64,000 bases of DNA, taken from NCBI GenBank assembly GCA_012932865.1, contig SAXG01000074.1, positions 124,001 to 188,000 on the forward strand, in the 5' to 3' direction. Positions 33,445 to 46,127 of the stretch are shown here, piece after piece (position 1 is the stretch's first letter; each line of letters begins with the position of its first letter). Under the pieces are notes generated by a model that was given only the letters and a program-made list of their open reading frames with translations, did not search any database and was not told the origin of the DNA. Origin of the DNA: Amylostereum areolatum (taxonomy: Eukaryota > Basidiomycota > Agaricomycetes > Russulales > Stereaceae). The translations under genes and the position numbers were made by a program.

Positions 33445-34819
33445 GGATTATAGGGGCTTGTACCAATAGATGATGTAAAGATGGGAGGAGGTCCTTGAAA
33501 CCGAGAACCGGAAGATATTAGAGGATGAAAAGATGAAAGGGAAGAAGAATAATGTTGAGACCTCGGGGCCGCGACGCGTCTTATATAGTTCTCGAGTCGT
33601 CGGGGACGCAGTCGTATCGTGAAGTGTGGATGGGGCGGACGACAGCGCATTACCAAAGCTCCGGGGGTCTGGTTCGAGTGTGAGCGGACGAAAAATGCGG
33701 GAGGCGGGTATGCGGTCCCATACCCTCGCAGCACCAGAGGGCCCGACCCGGCGACATACTCGGGAATCGGGCTGCCTTGTTGCGTCGCACGCGGAACTGT
33801 CAGGAACGACTATCGTCTACAGGCCTGCTACAGGAACGGACAGCCATACGCATCGAGATCCGCTCTGCCGTTTCATCGACGATGGAGAGAAGCAGAGAAG
33901 CAGGCGAAAATCATGGCGTCAGAGGCGTCCAGCCGTCAACGCAGTCGCGGAGCCGAGCATTGTCCAGGGGGGGAACCCGTCTGAGGATGTCCGGAAGATG
34001 TGTAATCAGGACAGGTCGATGTCTCTCGTGTGTTAGAAAACCGATGCGATGATGCGGTGCATAGTTTGGAACTTGCGGTGCGCATCTTCAGACACCGGAC
34101 CCGGATACATGGTGCTACACACCAGTGCATGGATTCAGAGCATGAATCTGTGCCAGGCCTATTGCATCATGTTGTTCCCTAGTTCCTTTGATCCCGCGAC
34201 TTGTTGGAGGGGCAGACTAGTGCTGGCCAAGTATGTATGACTTTATTTCCGTTCGGAGCGCAAGTCGCAAGAAGTTTTTTGGAATGCAAAGAACAGACGG
34301 TTATCGGCCAAGGTGTTTCAGGTATATCCTGGGAGAGATTTCGGTGCGAGGTAAGTAGCGTTTCCGGTAGACAGTAGTGCGCTCGTGGCGCGCGACTCAG
34401 AGTCAATCACCGAGTTAGAGAGTAAGAACGATGGAGATTATTTATTTAATTTTGGGAGGCGATGATACCGAACGATAAGTAACCATAATTTGTGTCGTTA
34501 ACCTTGATTTCTGCCTTCACCTCGTCCGTCTCATCCTATCGACGTTCCTGCCGCTTTTTCTCCAAAGGGGTACGAGTCCGCCCACGAGGCCACGCAGAAC
34601 TCAATCTTCAAGGGTTATGGCCGCCTTTCGTCCATCCTTCATTCACTACCGACGGATTTTCGCCGGGATGACCGTCCAGAAGCTTTCCGATGTGCCTTCA
34701 ACGGGACCTCATGATGAAGAACTTCAATAGCATACATCCCTCCCGGTCCGTTATATCTTGTGAACCGACCTCAAGCCCAGGAGTCTCGACGCCCCCTTGT
34801 CCTACCCAGTCGTACTCCA
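33445..34819. other. Intergenic between divergent secreted enzymes
   Basis: It separates the start codons of the GMC oxidoreductase and the first pectinesterase, so it must hold both promoters. It contains AT-rich stretches, including TTATTTATTTAATT near 34440. No additional gene is convincing. Confidence 0.4.
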
Positions 34820-36142
34820 ATGTCTAGTCGCGTTCTGTCCACGGTGCTCTGTCTCGCTTTTCTGGTTGTGGCGCTGTCTCCCCCGTCATCGCGTACAACG
34901 CCGCCTTCCGGGGCGCTCGTCGTACGCCAAGGAACCACCACACCAGGAGAATTTTCAACGTTCGCGAGCGCCGTTGCCGCCCTCCCTGCAAACGCGTCCT
35001 CCCAGACCATCTTCATCTTCCCCGGCACATACGAAGGCCAAACCCTTCTTCAACGCTCAGGGCCCGTGACGGTGAGGGTCTCTCTTCCTCAGAAGTACTT
35101 ACCGTCCACCAAACCTGGTCCTAGATCCTCGGATACAGCGCCCACCCTGCCAACGCTTCCGCCAACACCGTCGTCTTCGCCCACTCTATCGACGCAACCC
35201 GTGCAGGCTCGAACGATCTCTCCGGAACGCTCCGCGTGCACACGGACGACGTACGGATCTACAACATCGACATCCGCAACGATTTCGGACCGGGGTCGCA
35301 GGCGATCGCGCTGAGCAATTATGGGAATCGGGTTGGATTGTACGCGTGCAGGTTGTTTGGGTATCAGGTGAGATCTCTCTCTTTTCTCTGTGCCAACGTC
35401 TAGGCGAGTGTCTGATCGCTTGCTCGCAGGACACGTTTCTCACGAACCAAGGCATGCACGCGTTTTTGCAAGGATACATCGAAGGCGCGACCGATTTCAT
35501 ATTCGGGCAACACAGTACGTTCTCCACACTCCTTTGTTCGCTAGGCACCCTACCGACATTCCTGCGGAGGTGTGGCCTACTTCGAAGGAAACACCATCGG
35601 CGTGAAGGGCAAGGGATTTGTGACTGCCGACGGACGTAGCTCGAACGACACCGGGATATGTGCGTGGACCAATGGTCCCTCTCTCCACGCACACATTCTG
35701 ACTTACCTACCCACCCCCTACAGATCTATTCAAAAACAACGTGATCGCCCTCTCCCCGAACGCGTTCCCGAATGCGACCGGGAATTACTACCTTGGCCGA
35801 CCCTGGGGCGGTAAGCCACCTCTCGCCCTCCTCATTCTTCAACATCCCTCACCTCGACGTTTCCGCCTTAAATAAGACTTCGCTCGTGTTGTCTTTATCT
35901 CCACAACCATCACCGCGCCCATCGAGCCTGCCCTCTGGTCCATCTGGCACCCGGACGAGCCCAACACGGACAACGTTTTCTACGCCGACTTCAACACCAC
36001 CGGCTCGGGCTTGCCGGGCGATGTCGAGCGCCCAGGGTTTGCCACGGTGCTCAGCGCGTCGGAGGCGGAGGCTTTTACGATCGAGAGCGTGTTGGGAGGC
36101 GATTACGCGGAGTGGGTGGACGCCGACTATCTCTTGTCGTAA
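34820..36142 (+). CDS. Pectinesterase (pectin methylesterase, CE8), copy 1
   Basis: It de-esterifies homogalacturonan in plant cell walls. The signal peptide is MSSRVLSTVLCLAFLVVALS. Family motifs appear in order across seven short exons: FPGTYEGQ, GPGSQAIALSNYG, YQDTFLTNQGMH (nucleophile region formed at an exon joint), GYIEGATDFIFGQ with the catalytic Asp, and NYYLGRPWG with the conserved Arg-Trp. The C-terminus ends EWVDADYLLS at TAA 36140. Length is about 310 residues, normal for fungal CE8. The start was chosen as the Met opening the hydrophobic signal; an upstream in-frame ATG at 34760 would add 20 polar residues. It is convergent with a paralogue that ends 148 bp away. Confidence 0.92.
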
Positions 36143-36290
36143 CCTTAGGAAAGAGCAGACCTCGCGCACCCTTGACGTTTCGATACGAAGTACGAGTACG
36201 AGAAGACGAACTGGGGGGTATGCATTAAAAATGACATACGTTACGTTTTCGCGCACATCCAGGACATGTGCCCGACACACCACGATCCAG

Positions 36291-37626
36291 TTAAATCAAC
36301 CAAGCGGTGTCTACCCAGCTCGTGTAGCTGCTCCCTAGCGCGCTCGAGATCGTGTACGTCGCCGCCTGCGACGAGCTCAGTTCCGTCGAGAAGCCCGCCC
36401 GCGCGAGGCTGGTCGCGCCGGCACCGGTGGTGCCAAAGTCACCGTAGGCGACGTCGTCCGTGCGCGGGTCGCCCTTGTTCCAGATCGACCAGAGCGCGGG
36501 GTTGATAGTTGCGGTGACGGTGGTGCCCTTGAAGATTACGCGTGCGAAGTCTGTCATGGGGGTGTGGAATCAGTGGGCGGGAGGGTGGGAGGGTGGTGAC
36601 GGGGAGACTCACCGCCCCAAGGACGACCGAGGAAGAAATTGCCTGCTGTGTTGGATGCGGCGCCGGACGTCAGCTGAACCTTGTTGGAGTTGAACAGGTC
36701 TTTTGGTAGGCGAGTGAGCGTGGGTTCGAGCAGAGGAGCCTGTACTCACAAATCCCTGCGTCGTTCGAAGTGCGTCCTGAAGCGGTGATGGCGCCTGGGC
36801 CCGAGACCCCGAGCGTGTTACCTTCGAAATACGCCTGGCCTGAACCAAACGCGGGTGAATAAGAGAAGGAAGAACCAAATAAGAGAAAAAAGGGTCATTC
36901 GAGGATAGGAGCGTACTTGTCTGGCCGAAGATGAAGTCAACGGCGCCTTCGATGTACCCTTGCAGGTATACGTGCAAACCCTGCTCCGTCAAGAGGGTGT
37001 CCTGATTCACAAGGCGCCTGATGAGTATCACAAAACCAGACTCACCCGTGGCAGTGCAATGGTGCCAACTTACCTGGTACCCAAACAACCTGCAACCATA
37101 CACGCCGACTTGGTTCCCATAGTTGCTCAGAGCGATGGCTTGCGACCCCTGCCCAAAGGTGTTGTGGATGTCCAAATTGTAGATCGCCACTCTATCCGTG
37201 TGGATGCGGAGCGTGCCCGAGAGATCGTCCGAGCCTGCCTGCGTCGCGCTGACGCCTGCCGTGAGCACGGCCTGATTTTGATTTGCGTCTCCGGGTTTAG
37301 TGCTGTATCCGAGGAGCTGTAGGGGACGATGACGGAGCGTGAGACGATATAGATGCAGGATGGGGAGAACGCACCGTCACGGGGCCAGAGCGTTGAATGA
37401 GGACTTGGCCCGTGTACGTGCCGGGGTACAGAAAGATCGTCTGGGAAGACGAGTCGGCGGGAAGCGCGGCGACCGCCTTAGCAAGCGTCGCAAACTCGCC
37501 CGAAGTCGTGGTCCCCGCCCGTACGATGAGCGCACCCGTAGGCGGCGTCGTACGCGACGTCGGCGGGGACAAAGCCGTCGCCGAAAGCGCAAGACAAAAC
37601 AAGGACAGTAGCCAGCGGCCAAGCAT
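36291..37626 (-). CDS. Pectinesterase (pectin methylesterase, CE8), copy 2
   Basis: Signal peptide MLGRWLLSLFCLALSATALS. It has the same motif order as copy 1: YPGTYTGQVLIQ, GQGSQAIALSNYG, YQDTLLTEQGLH, GYIEGAVDFIFGQT, FFLGRPWG, and the ending SWVDTAWLI. Exon boundaries fall at the same motifs, so the two genes are inverted paralogues arranged tail to tail. Divergence is substantial (roughly half the residues differ in the aligned parts), so the duplication is old and both copies have been kept. It probably acts in pectin breakdown with copy 1. Confidence 0.92.
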
Positions 37627-38922
37627 TGCGAAAAGCAGGTTTACGGTAAAGTGGGGAAGATCGATCCTTGTCGACGTCTTGACATGGCCACGGTTTTGTA
37701 GGCAACGGGGGAGGTGACGACGGGCCGCGAGCGCATGGTCGACATTGAGGCCGTTACATCATGAGGATCAAGTGAAGGCCCGGGCGGGACTTCGTCGCAT
37801 AATTGACACAGAGAGCAATGAGCGTCCGTCCGGCATGTGAGGGAGTCGAGGAGATCACATACTGAAATGGCGACGCTGGGTGGTGTGGACTGAATTTTCC
37901 GGGCCGCCATGGTGTGAAGCACAAGACGCGGATGGCGAGACGAGCAGTGGGAACCCGAGGATATAGTGCTGGATCTGGAAGATCTAAGCGTAAAAATAAA
38001 ATAAGTAGGTCTTGTGAAGACTGTACTGAGCCCTCCTGAGCCTTACCGAGCCTGCCTGTTTGCGTGGTGCCCTGAAACGACCGTTCGGGGGAAATATGCA
38101 CCAGGGGATACTGTGTCGCGACGGTGACCAGGTGAAAGTTCCGTCAATGTATCCAACGTCAAGCACTGACACTGACACACTAATAGTCCACGTATACAGC
38201 TTTCCGGTGCCTCAGCCTGGGGTTTACGGTGGAAGGAGCCAAGCATTATTACAATCGTGGCACTAATAGTACTTACGTGACTGTCGGTGTCGAGATCCAG
38301 GCTGTTTGTGAAACTGAACGCGCGGACCACGGTACACCTCACCAACAGGCCTTTCCGAGTCACCCACGCAGGAGGAGCAGTTCTGTGTTTTGGTCGCTCA
38401 TGAAGGAGCCATTGAAGGAGCTGTTTGGAACGATTGCCAGGGCTAAACATAAAACAGCGAGCTTCGTACCAGTCATTCCAGTCTTCCGCTGGCAGCTCAA
38501 GTTCTTGAGTGCTCGATGCGGAATAGCCGTCTGAGTACTGGCCATGCGACTCGGGCTCTCCGATAGGGACGGTGTTCGGCTTTCAAATACGCAGAACAAA
38601 CATCTGAGGTGCAATTTCTGGTAAGTATCCCGAGATTCAGAATTTGGAGTCAAGGAGCATCAGACTCCGTGAGTCCGTCCGCTCGGAGGTCACGTGCGTG
38701 ACATCGGCATTTTCCGAATTTCTTGACAAATATTCACCAAGACCCCGAGCGATGGTTGAGCCAATCCAACCAGTCAAACTACGTTCAAAAGTTGGCGAAC
38801 ACCCGAAAACAACACCTTGTGAGTAGATTCTGGGGCCATTTTTCGATGAGCTCACTTTGGGCAGTGTTCCGGTATTGACAGATAATAATTGAACAACCCC
38901 TACGCCGGCGGGCGGATTCACA
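37627..38922. other. Intergenic, no gene seen
   Basis: Short frames only. It must contain the promoters of pectinesterase copy 2 and of the MYND protein. No recognisable repeat. Confidence 0.35.
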
Positions 38923-40758
38923 ATGAATAGCCTACGAGCAATGATGCTCGAGCGTGCGCCCATGAACGTCAAGATAGCGCACGCGATGTTCGGAAAAGCT
39001 GTCGAGGAACGCCCGGGAGAGATGGCCGAGCTCCTGCGCGAACTTCATCGCACCGTCACTGTTCCCCGACGCGTTCTCCTATCCGCGGAACTTTTCCAGA
39101 CCATCGCCCTCCACCCCCCAATCGCGCAATGGAACGCATTTATGTCTTCAGGCCTCCATGAAGTATTCCTGGAAATGGCGCTGGACGAGGGAATCTACAA
39201 GGACGGAGACGTAGGTCGTTCGAGCGTTGACTGACTTGACTCGTGTGTGCTGACAAGTTGGGCGCGACAGGACTATATCGTCAACGTGGTCTCAACAATC
39301 TGGAATATCATGTTTATGGCGGGAATGACGGAAGAACATAAGAACGACAAAGTGACGGACGTGATGCTCGAGAAAGGACCGGCCTTGTTTGACATGTTTT
39401 GGGAGAGACGAGAGCTCCTGCAGATGCAGACGGCGAGGATGGTGTTCTACCGCGAGATGGTTTCCAAAATCACGTACAGCTATATCACAATCCGCTGGAA
39501 GAGGTGCGCTGCTTTTACCTTCCGTTTCACACCCAGATTACATAACAAACGTGGACGGGAATATAGGGACCAGTTGCCTGCGCTTTTCGAGACTCGCGTC
39601 GCTCACGTCGCGCTCCTCTGCTGGCATCACGCCAAGCGTTGGTCACCAGACGAGGTCGCTTTGGACGGGATCTTCATGATCTCGACCGAAGCGTCCTCCG
39701 AGGACCGCGATCGCTTCACTCAGGAGGTCATCCTGCCCACGATCGGCGCCCGTGCATTCACGGAGAGACTCTGTCGTGAGCTCAGGACGGCGCAGATCCT
39801 CGATATCAGCCTCTTCAGAAGGGTGCGGATCGTCTACGATTTTGGGCACGAGACGACGATGCGGTCCGCGTTGGGGGATGTTGAGACGGGCTTCCACCGC
39901 GCACTGGTCGCGGCTTTGAGGAGGCAGCAACAGAAAGGGAAGCGGAAACACGATTGGGATATCTATAGTCGAAGCATCTCGTTGTTCCAGTGAGTGCATG
40001 TTTTGTCGGTTCAGTTGGTTTCTTGGCTGACGGTCTCCATAGCTGGATCACTGTCCGCGGTCCTGTCGCACTTCTTGAGCTGATAGAGGACGAAGACTTT
40101 ATGTCCTTTGTGTTGGCTCGAGGCACGATCCTCGGCGCGCAGTCTGACGAACCGGAAACAATAGGTCGGTTCTTTGCGTTCGCGGCCACCGTTTCTTGGG
40201 TTGTCTCATCAGATCCCTGCAGATGACTGGAGTCGCTATCTCCAGCTGGTCTCGACCATGATCTCCATGTTCCAGCAGGAAGACCGGGGCGTCGTCGCGC
40301 GCGCGCTCCTCCGCTCCTTTACGAGCGAAATCAAGAAGCTTTGGCTGCCCACTCTGGACCGCCTAGCGAAATCTCAGGCGCGCGAGCGGGGGACGTCGGT
40401 GTGCAGCGGCATGATGTACGGGGCGTGGCTGAAATTTGGGAATACGGTGGGTCTGAACGAGGGCGAAGAGCGTAAAAGGATGGAAGTGGAAAAGGATGGG
40501 GATAACGCACGGAAGGAGCTGCCTGGCCCGCCCTACTGCTATTGGAAGGAATGTGGGTTCCACGAGAAGAAGCCTCCGCGTGCAACGTCGCTCTGCTCTG
40601 GGTGTGGGTCTGTACAGTACTGCGACCAGAAGTGTCAAACAAGGTCAGTATCCTATCCAATTCAATGCATCGAATGCTCACCTTGAGTCAGAGACTGGAA
40701 AGAAGGTGGGCATAAAAAGGCTTGTAAAACGTTGAAGGCCGCGAAGAAACCGGTCTGA
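38923..40758 (+). CDS. MYND zinc-finger protein
   Basis: About 490 residues in seven exons. The N-terminal 400 residues are helical with no catalytic motif I can name (HVALLCWHHAKRW, RVRIVYDFGHETTM). The C-terminus is a MYND finger: CYWKECGFHEKK, then LCSGCGSVQYCDQKCQ and, after an intron ending GTCAGAG, DWKEGGHKKACKTL. All seven Cys and the His of the fold are present. MYND fingers bind proline-rich peptides. Such proteins, with a variable N-terminal region and terminal MYND, are numerous in Agaricomycetes and mostly uncharacterised. The start ATG at 38923 is the first in frame; the stop is at 40756. Confidence 0.85.
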
Positions 40759-41018
40759 CGTATTGCTCGACAGATGTCCACGCGAACGCCGATGTAAGAG
40801 GAATTTTACCGTACATATATATATATTCCTTATGGGCAGAACCTGCCTGGTACCTATGTATACGAAAATCCTAGTAGTTCTTGCACGGTGTTCCGTTCGG
40901 CATACGCGACGCGTCTGGTCACGTGAACCGTCCGTCGTCATCGCGCTCGACTCGGATTTCCGACCCGTTCTTTCCTTCCTGACCGTCACTGCATTATCCT
41001 ACACATTCACATCCATCC

Positions 41019-44000
41019 ATGGCTCCCCGCCTGAACAAACGGCAACAACGAGAGCTCGAAGAGCTCGAGGCCCTTAGCGCAGGCGTCACACCCATCGATT
41101 CTGATTCCGAGGAAGAACAACAACCTCCCGCGAAAGGACCAAGTGGCTTCGCCGCGGTACGCGATCAGCTTTTTTCCCCCATCTCCGCTTGTTCGCTGAC
41201 ACCTGGCGCAGCTTCTCGCTGGCGCAGACGACGAGGATGGCGAGAGCGACTCTGAGGTAGAGAAGCAGACCAAGTCGAAAAAGGTGCGGTGAGATCCGGT
41301 ATGTGCTCGCCTCGCTATCCCTGACGTGCGTTCGTCGACCCAAAGTCCAAGAAAAAACCAAAGAAAAAGAAGGGTGCATCCGTCTCTGCTACTCCTACGG
41401 TACCCACGCCCTCGATCGTCCAGCCGACTCCTGCATCGAATCCCCGACCATCTTCCTCTCCGCCCGCCCCAAACCCTCAGCCCCAACCCGGCTCGTCCAA
41501 AAAGGAGTGGAAAGCTCTAAAGAAGCAGAAGGCGAAGGAGAAGAAGGACGATAGGGACGATATTGACAAGGCTCTGGAGGAGCTTTCCCTCAAGTACGTC
41601 CACGCGAACGAATGCTCGCGTCAAACTACTGACCATCGACGCACTCGCAGGTACCAAGATGCACCGTCCCAAGCATCATCAAGCAAGGGAAAGGCCTCCA
41701 CATCTGCGATGCGCGAATGGCACACTCTCCTGGCCGTGTCCGTTCCCAACCTCGACCCCGACGCGGAAATGCGCAAATTCTTCGGCGCGAAGGTCGTCGC
41801 CGCCGCAAAGAACACGGCAGGCGCGTCATCTTCGGGGCGGCGTCCGCCCCAGGTAGACCGGTCGAATCTGACGAAGCCGCGGCCGGGCTGGTGGCCAGCG
41901 AAGTTGCGGGAGGGGCTGACGTCGCGTGCGCTCACGGAGGAGGAGGCGAAAGGGAAAGGCCTGCTAGAAGATGGGGAGGAGAAGTGGTGGACGGTGGAGT
42001 ACAGCAGACGGTACAAGAGCGTCACGCTCACGTTCATGCGGACGGTGCTCTCTGGAGGTAAAAGTCCTTTTCGCATGGCGCTGACGCTGAGCTGATCAAG
42101 GAGCGTAGACCCCGAAGGCTTGTATCGGATCGTGAGGCAGGTGCCGTGGCACGGCGACACACTGTTGCAGATGGCGGAGCTATATAGCCATCGAGAAGGT
42201 AAGCTTCTCTCTCTGGATTATAAGCTCCTGCTGATCGTATATCGTCCAGAGCACAGTACGGCCGCGGACTTCATCGATAGGGCCCTCTTTACCTACGAGC
42301 GCGCTTTCGTCGGCGCGTTCAATCTTACGACTGGCACCCACCGCCTGGACTTCGACCGCGTGGAAAACCGGCCTTTCTTCCTTGCCATACACCGACAGGT
42401 CATGTATGTCCAACAGTCTCCGCTCTTTGTCCTTCTCCTGATCATCAAACTATACAGCGATCTCCAACGACGGGGTGTCTTCCGTACCGCCTTCGAGTTT
42501 GCCCGCCTGCTCTACAGCCTTGATCCATGGTCAGATCCACACGGCGCTCTTCTTCATCTCGACTTCCTGGCTATCAAGGCCGGCATGCACCAGTGGCTGC
42601 TGGACGTCCAAGACGCCCTGCACTCCACGCCCGCTGCCGTCGTTCATCACCTTCCAGGGTGGGCCTACGCGCGTGCCCTCGCCCTCCGGGTGAAGAACGA
42701 CGCGACGGCGGACACGGCGCTGCAGCAGGCCATCCGCGACTTCCCATCCGTCATCCCGCTCCTCGCAGATAAGGCGGACATCGCGCTCCCAGGCGAGGTG
42801 CGCGGGAGGGAGGTGTTCAGGGTCTACGTCAAAGAACGGTACGCTCTCTTCCCACTGTCCCCCCGCGTGAGCGAGGCTGATGCGGTGCATTCCACAGCGG
42901 GTTCGGAAGCCTGTTTGGACCGTCCTCAGACAGGGATGCCGAAGCCCTCGTACACCTGCTCTCCCACCTCTACGTCCAGCGCTCCTTCCCACTCTGGAAG
43001 GACCCCGGGCACAGCGCCTGGTTCGCCGCGGGCGTGCAGTCCGCCGTCGACTCCGGCAAGCTCCCGCAAAGGCCCACCTCCTCAGCCGCCTACACCGCGT
43101 TCTCCGCCCGAGCACCGTCCTTCGCCCCGGCCGTGTACCGCCACGTGCTCGTGCTCAGCGCGAGTGCGGGCGCACAGTATCAGGGCCTGCTCGCGTTCTT
43201 GCCCGCAGGCGCCGTGCGCGGGAACGCGCTCGCGTGCGATCCCTTGCCGCCGGCCGCGGCCGTGAGCCAGTACGACGATGCGTTCTTCAAGGGTGCGGAG
43301 GAGGCGTTCGGGGAGGCGGGGAGGGGGAGGAGGAGCGCGGCGGCGGAACGGAGGTTGATGGAGAGGTTGGTGCCGGACCCGGCGTTCCGGCGGGAAATGC
43401 AGGTGCGGTCGTCTCCTCCCTTCCGATCCTTTTTTTCTTTATATTTCTGTTGAGGCGAACACGGCTTGCTGACCTGCGCGGTGGAACGGACAGGGCTTCT
43501 TCGACGCGCACCCGCGGCTACGGCAGCAATTCCCGGGGGGCGTGGTGCAGTTCGCGCAGATGGCGGGGGAGATGCCGGAGGAGGCGTTGCAGGATATGAT
43601 GCTGGCGCTGCAGCAAGACATGGAGGGGCGCGCAGACGATGACGATGGGATGGGAAGGAGGATGCCAGGGGAGATGCCGGCGGACGAGTTCGTGGACGTT
43701 TTGCTGCATTTTGAGGAGCAGGGACAGGCGGAGGTGGGCGGGGAGGACGAATGGGTAGATGAGGAGGAGGAGGATGTGGGCGATGCGGATAGGGGCGCGC
43801 GTGGCATGAGGGGCGAAGGCCTTGCGAATGAAGAGGGCGAGGGCGAGGGCGAAGATGGAGAGGGAGAACTTGGAGACTCCGAGGAGGAGGAGGATGACGA
43901 TGAAGGGGAGGAACTGGCTGTACGTCTCCCATCTCCCCATTTCTCATTCACAAAACTCACGGCACTCACCCAGCCCGGGCCCGTGCGCGTCCTGCGCAAC

Positions 44001-44123
44001 TTCCTGGGGCGTTTCTGGCCGCGCACCGCCGGACGCGGGGACTCGGGCTCGTCCAGCGAAGACGAGGGCGGGGAACATGGGACTCGGAATGGAAGACCGG
44101 CCCGGGACGACGATGTAGATTGA
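41019..44123 (+). CDS. TCF25: TCF25 / Rqc1, ribosome quality control factor
   Basis: Rqc1 (TCF25 in animals) is part of the ribosome-associated quality-control complex with Ltn1 and Rqc2, promoting degradation of stalled nascent chains. The N-terminus is acidic then strongly basic (SKKKPKKKKG). The Tcf25 domain is unmistakable: GLYRIVRQVPWHGDTLLQ, HSTAADFIDRALFTYERAF, TGTHRLDFDRVENRPFF, TAFEFARLLYSLDPWSDP and LLHLDFLAIKAGMHQWL. About ten exons; the joint KERGFGSLFGPSSDRD crosses an intron at about 42839-42898. A Glu-rich stretch and a fungal extension (RNFLGRFWPRT) end the protein. Length of about 850 residues fits. All joints examined were in frame. Confidence 0.93.
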
Positions 44124-44308
44124 GCATCGTCCTGGGCACGATCGTTCATATCGACGAATGCGGGAGCATGTGTATATGTGTAGTAGTAGAATTCCACGAT
44201 ACGTGAGCGAAACCCAGGACATCTGGCAGTCTCGATACAGGTAGTACGGATACATACCCCGCTCAGGCCGCTCGCCTCGCAAAAGCACCGCTCCTCGTAT
44301 ATCATATA

Positions 44309-46127
44309 TCATACCTTGCGCGTCCCCTTCCTCCTCGCCACAGCATCCCTCGCCCCACCCACCACCGCGCTCCCGACGAGCACCAGCACGGCGCTGAACA
44401 CGATCGGACGCCACCACGTCGCGCGGTCAGAGGCGCCGAGGAGCGCGCCGGAGATGGGCGTGCCGAGGAGGGAGCCGAAGGACATGACGAAGAAGGTCGC
44501 GCCCATGCGGGTGCTGGGAAGACGCGGTCAGTCTCGGCGCGGGGAGGGAGACGGAAGAGCCCCGGGGGGGACACACCCGATTTCGGCGGGGTTCGCGGTG
44601 AGGGTGGCGATGAGCGGCGCAATGAGCGCGATGACTGTCGTGCCATCCGGGGCCCACCGCGTCAGCACGTCCGAACACGCAGCCACCGAGGGGAGAGAGG
44701 GAGAGAGACGCGACGCACCGGCGCCGCTGCAGAATCCGTACAGTATCCCGAACACGACGACGGCGGCGGGAGACGCGATCCCGAGGAGGGCGAGGAGGAG
44801 GGCACCGGTGGCGGCGCAGGCGGGGAGGTAGGTGTTGAAGGGGCCGATGGCGTCTGCGAGGACGGAGGGGAGGAGACGGCCGAAGATGGAGGCGGCGTTC
44901 ATGATGGAGAGCTGGAGCAGGGTGCGTCAGGCGCGGGGGGCTGTCTGCACCGTGCAGGATCAGGGAAGAGGACGAGAAACACGCACGGTGTAGAACGCGA
45001 GGTTCGCCTCGACGCCGTGTAGGACCGCGAAGAGCTGGATGTAGAAGTCTGTGCAGACGCACCGGCGAGCATCAGCGGGTCAGGCATCAGGGCGCGAAAC
45101 ACCTCGAACGTACACGGGAAGTAAAATCCACAGTTCACGAGGAACGCCCCGAGCGTGACGGCGACGTACGGCGCGTCCCTCAGCATCCCCCCGAGCGCGC
45201 CCCCGAGGGTTTTGATCCCGGCGGGGGGTGCGGGCGGCGCAGGGCCGGGGGTCATGAGGACGTTGGCGAGGGCGAGGAGGGCGGTGATGAGGAAGGCGGA
45301 GGCGCGGACGGACCAGCCGAAGCTGAGGGCGGAGTGGTGGAAGAGGCGGTTGAGCATGATGGGGAAGAGGACGCCGCCGATGGCGCTGCCTGTGAGCGAA
45401 GGTCGGCGTCGTTGAGCAATCGAGGGGAGGGGGTGGAGACGCACCGCTAAAGACGATGCCCATGGCGAGCGCGCGGCGGGCTTTCCAATGGCGGGCCTGG
45501 ATGGCGACGGCGGGGAGGTAGAGCAGGCCGCCGCTGAAGCCTACGCCGAGGCCCTGGGCGAGAAACAGCTGGTAGTACTTGTCCGTGTGCGCGAGCGAGA
45601 GCATGAACACGCTAGTAAGCCACGCCAGGCGTCAGGCGCGCGACGAGAGACGAAAGCGGAACGGAGGAACTACGGCTCACAAGAACGCGAAGAGCGCCGA
45701 GCCCCCGCAGAGCAGGGGACGGAAGTAGCCCGCGTCGACGAGACGGCCGGCGGGGAGGGCCATCCCGACCATGAGGAAGACCTGGACGGAGCCGATCCAG
45801 CTCACGGCGGACGGGGACGCGGTGCCGGCGCGCGTGTAGAGGTCCTGGAAGACGCCAAAGGCGTTCGCGTAGCCGAAGACGGCGAACATGATCAGCCATC
45901 TGTGGGCGGTGAGCGCGTCAGAGATCGTGAGGGGCGGAGAGGCGGAGAGGGAAGAGGAGTGGGGAAACCGAGGACACGTACCCCCCCGCGACGCTCGCCC
46001 ACGCCTGCAACCCCCCATCCATCCTGTGCGCCGGCGCCGGCGTCAGCGACTCGTCCCGCACCGTATCCCCACTGCCAGTGCTGCTGCCCGTAGAACTCTC
46101 CTCCCGCACCGGGTTCTTCTCGTCCAT
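44309..46127 (-). CDS. MFS transporter, monocarboxylate transporter-like
   Basis: The N-terminus is polar and Ser/Thr-rich (MDEKNPVREESSTGS), then GGLQAWASVAG leads into transmembrane segments. Twelve hydrophobic segments can be followed across about nine exons: FAVFGYANAFGVFQDLYT, WIGSVQVFLMVGMALPAGRL, YYQLFLAQGLGVGFSGG, SVRASAFLITALLAL, IMNAASIFGRLLPSVLAD, GATFFVMSFGSLLGTPISG and others. The N-terminal motif and AGRLVDAGYFRPLL loop match the fungal monocarboxylate permease-like (Mch) group. Substrate is unknown. It ends VARRKGTRKV. It is convergent with TCF25. Confidence 0.88.

Noticed and set aside
33348..33734. Minus frame upstream of the GMC gene
   Set aside because: It overlaps the GMC signal-peptide exon in another frame and looks like promoter sequence.
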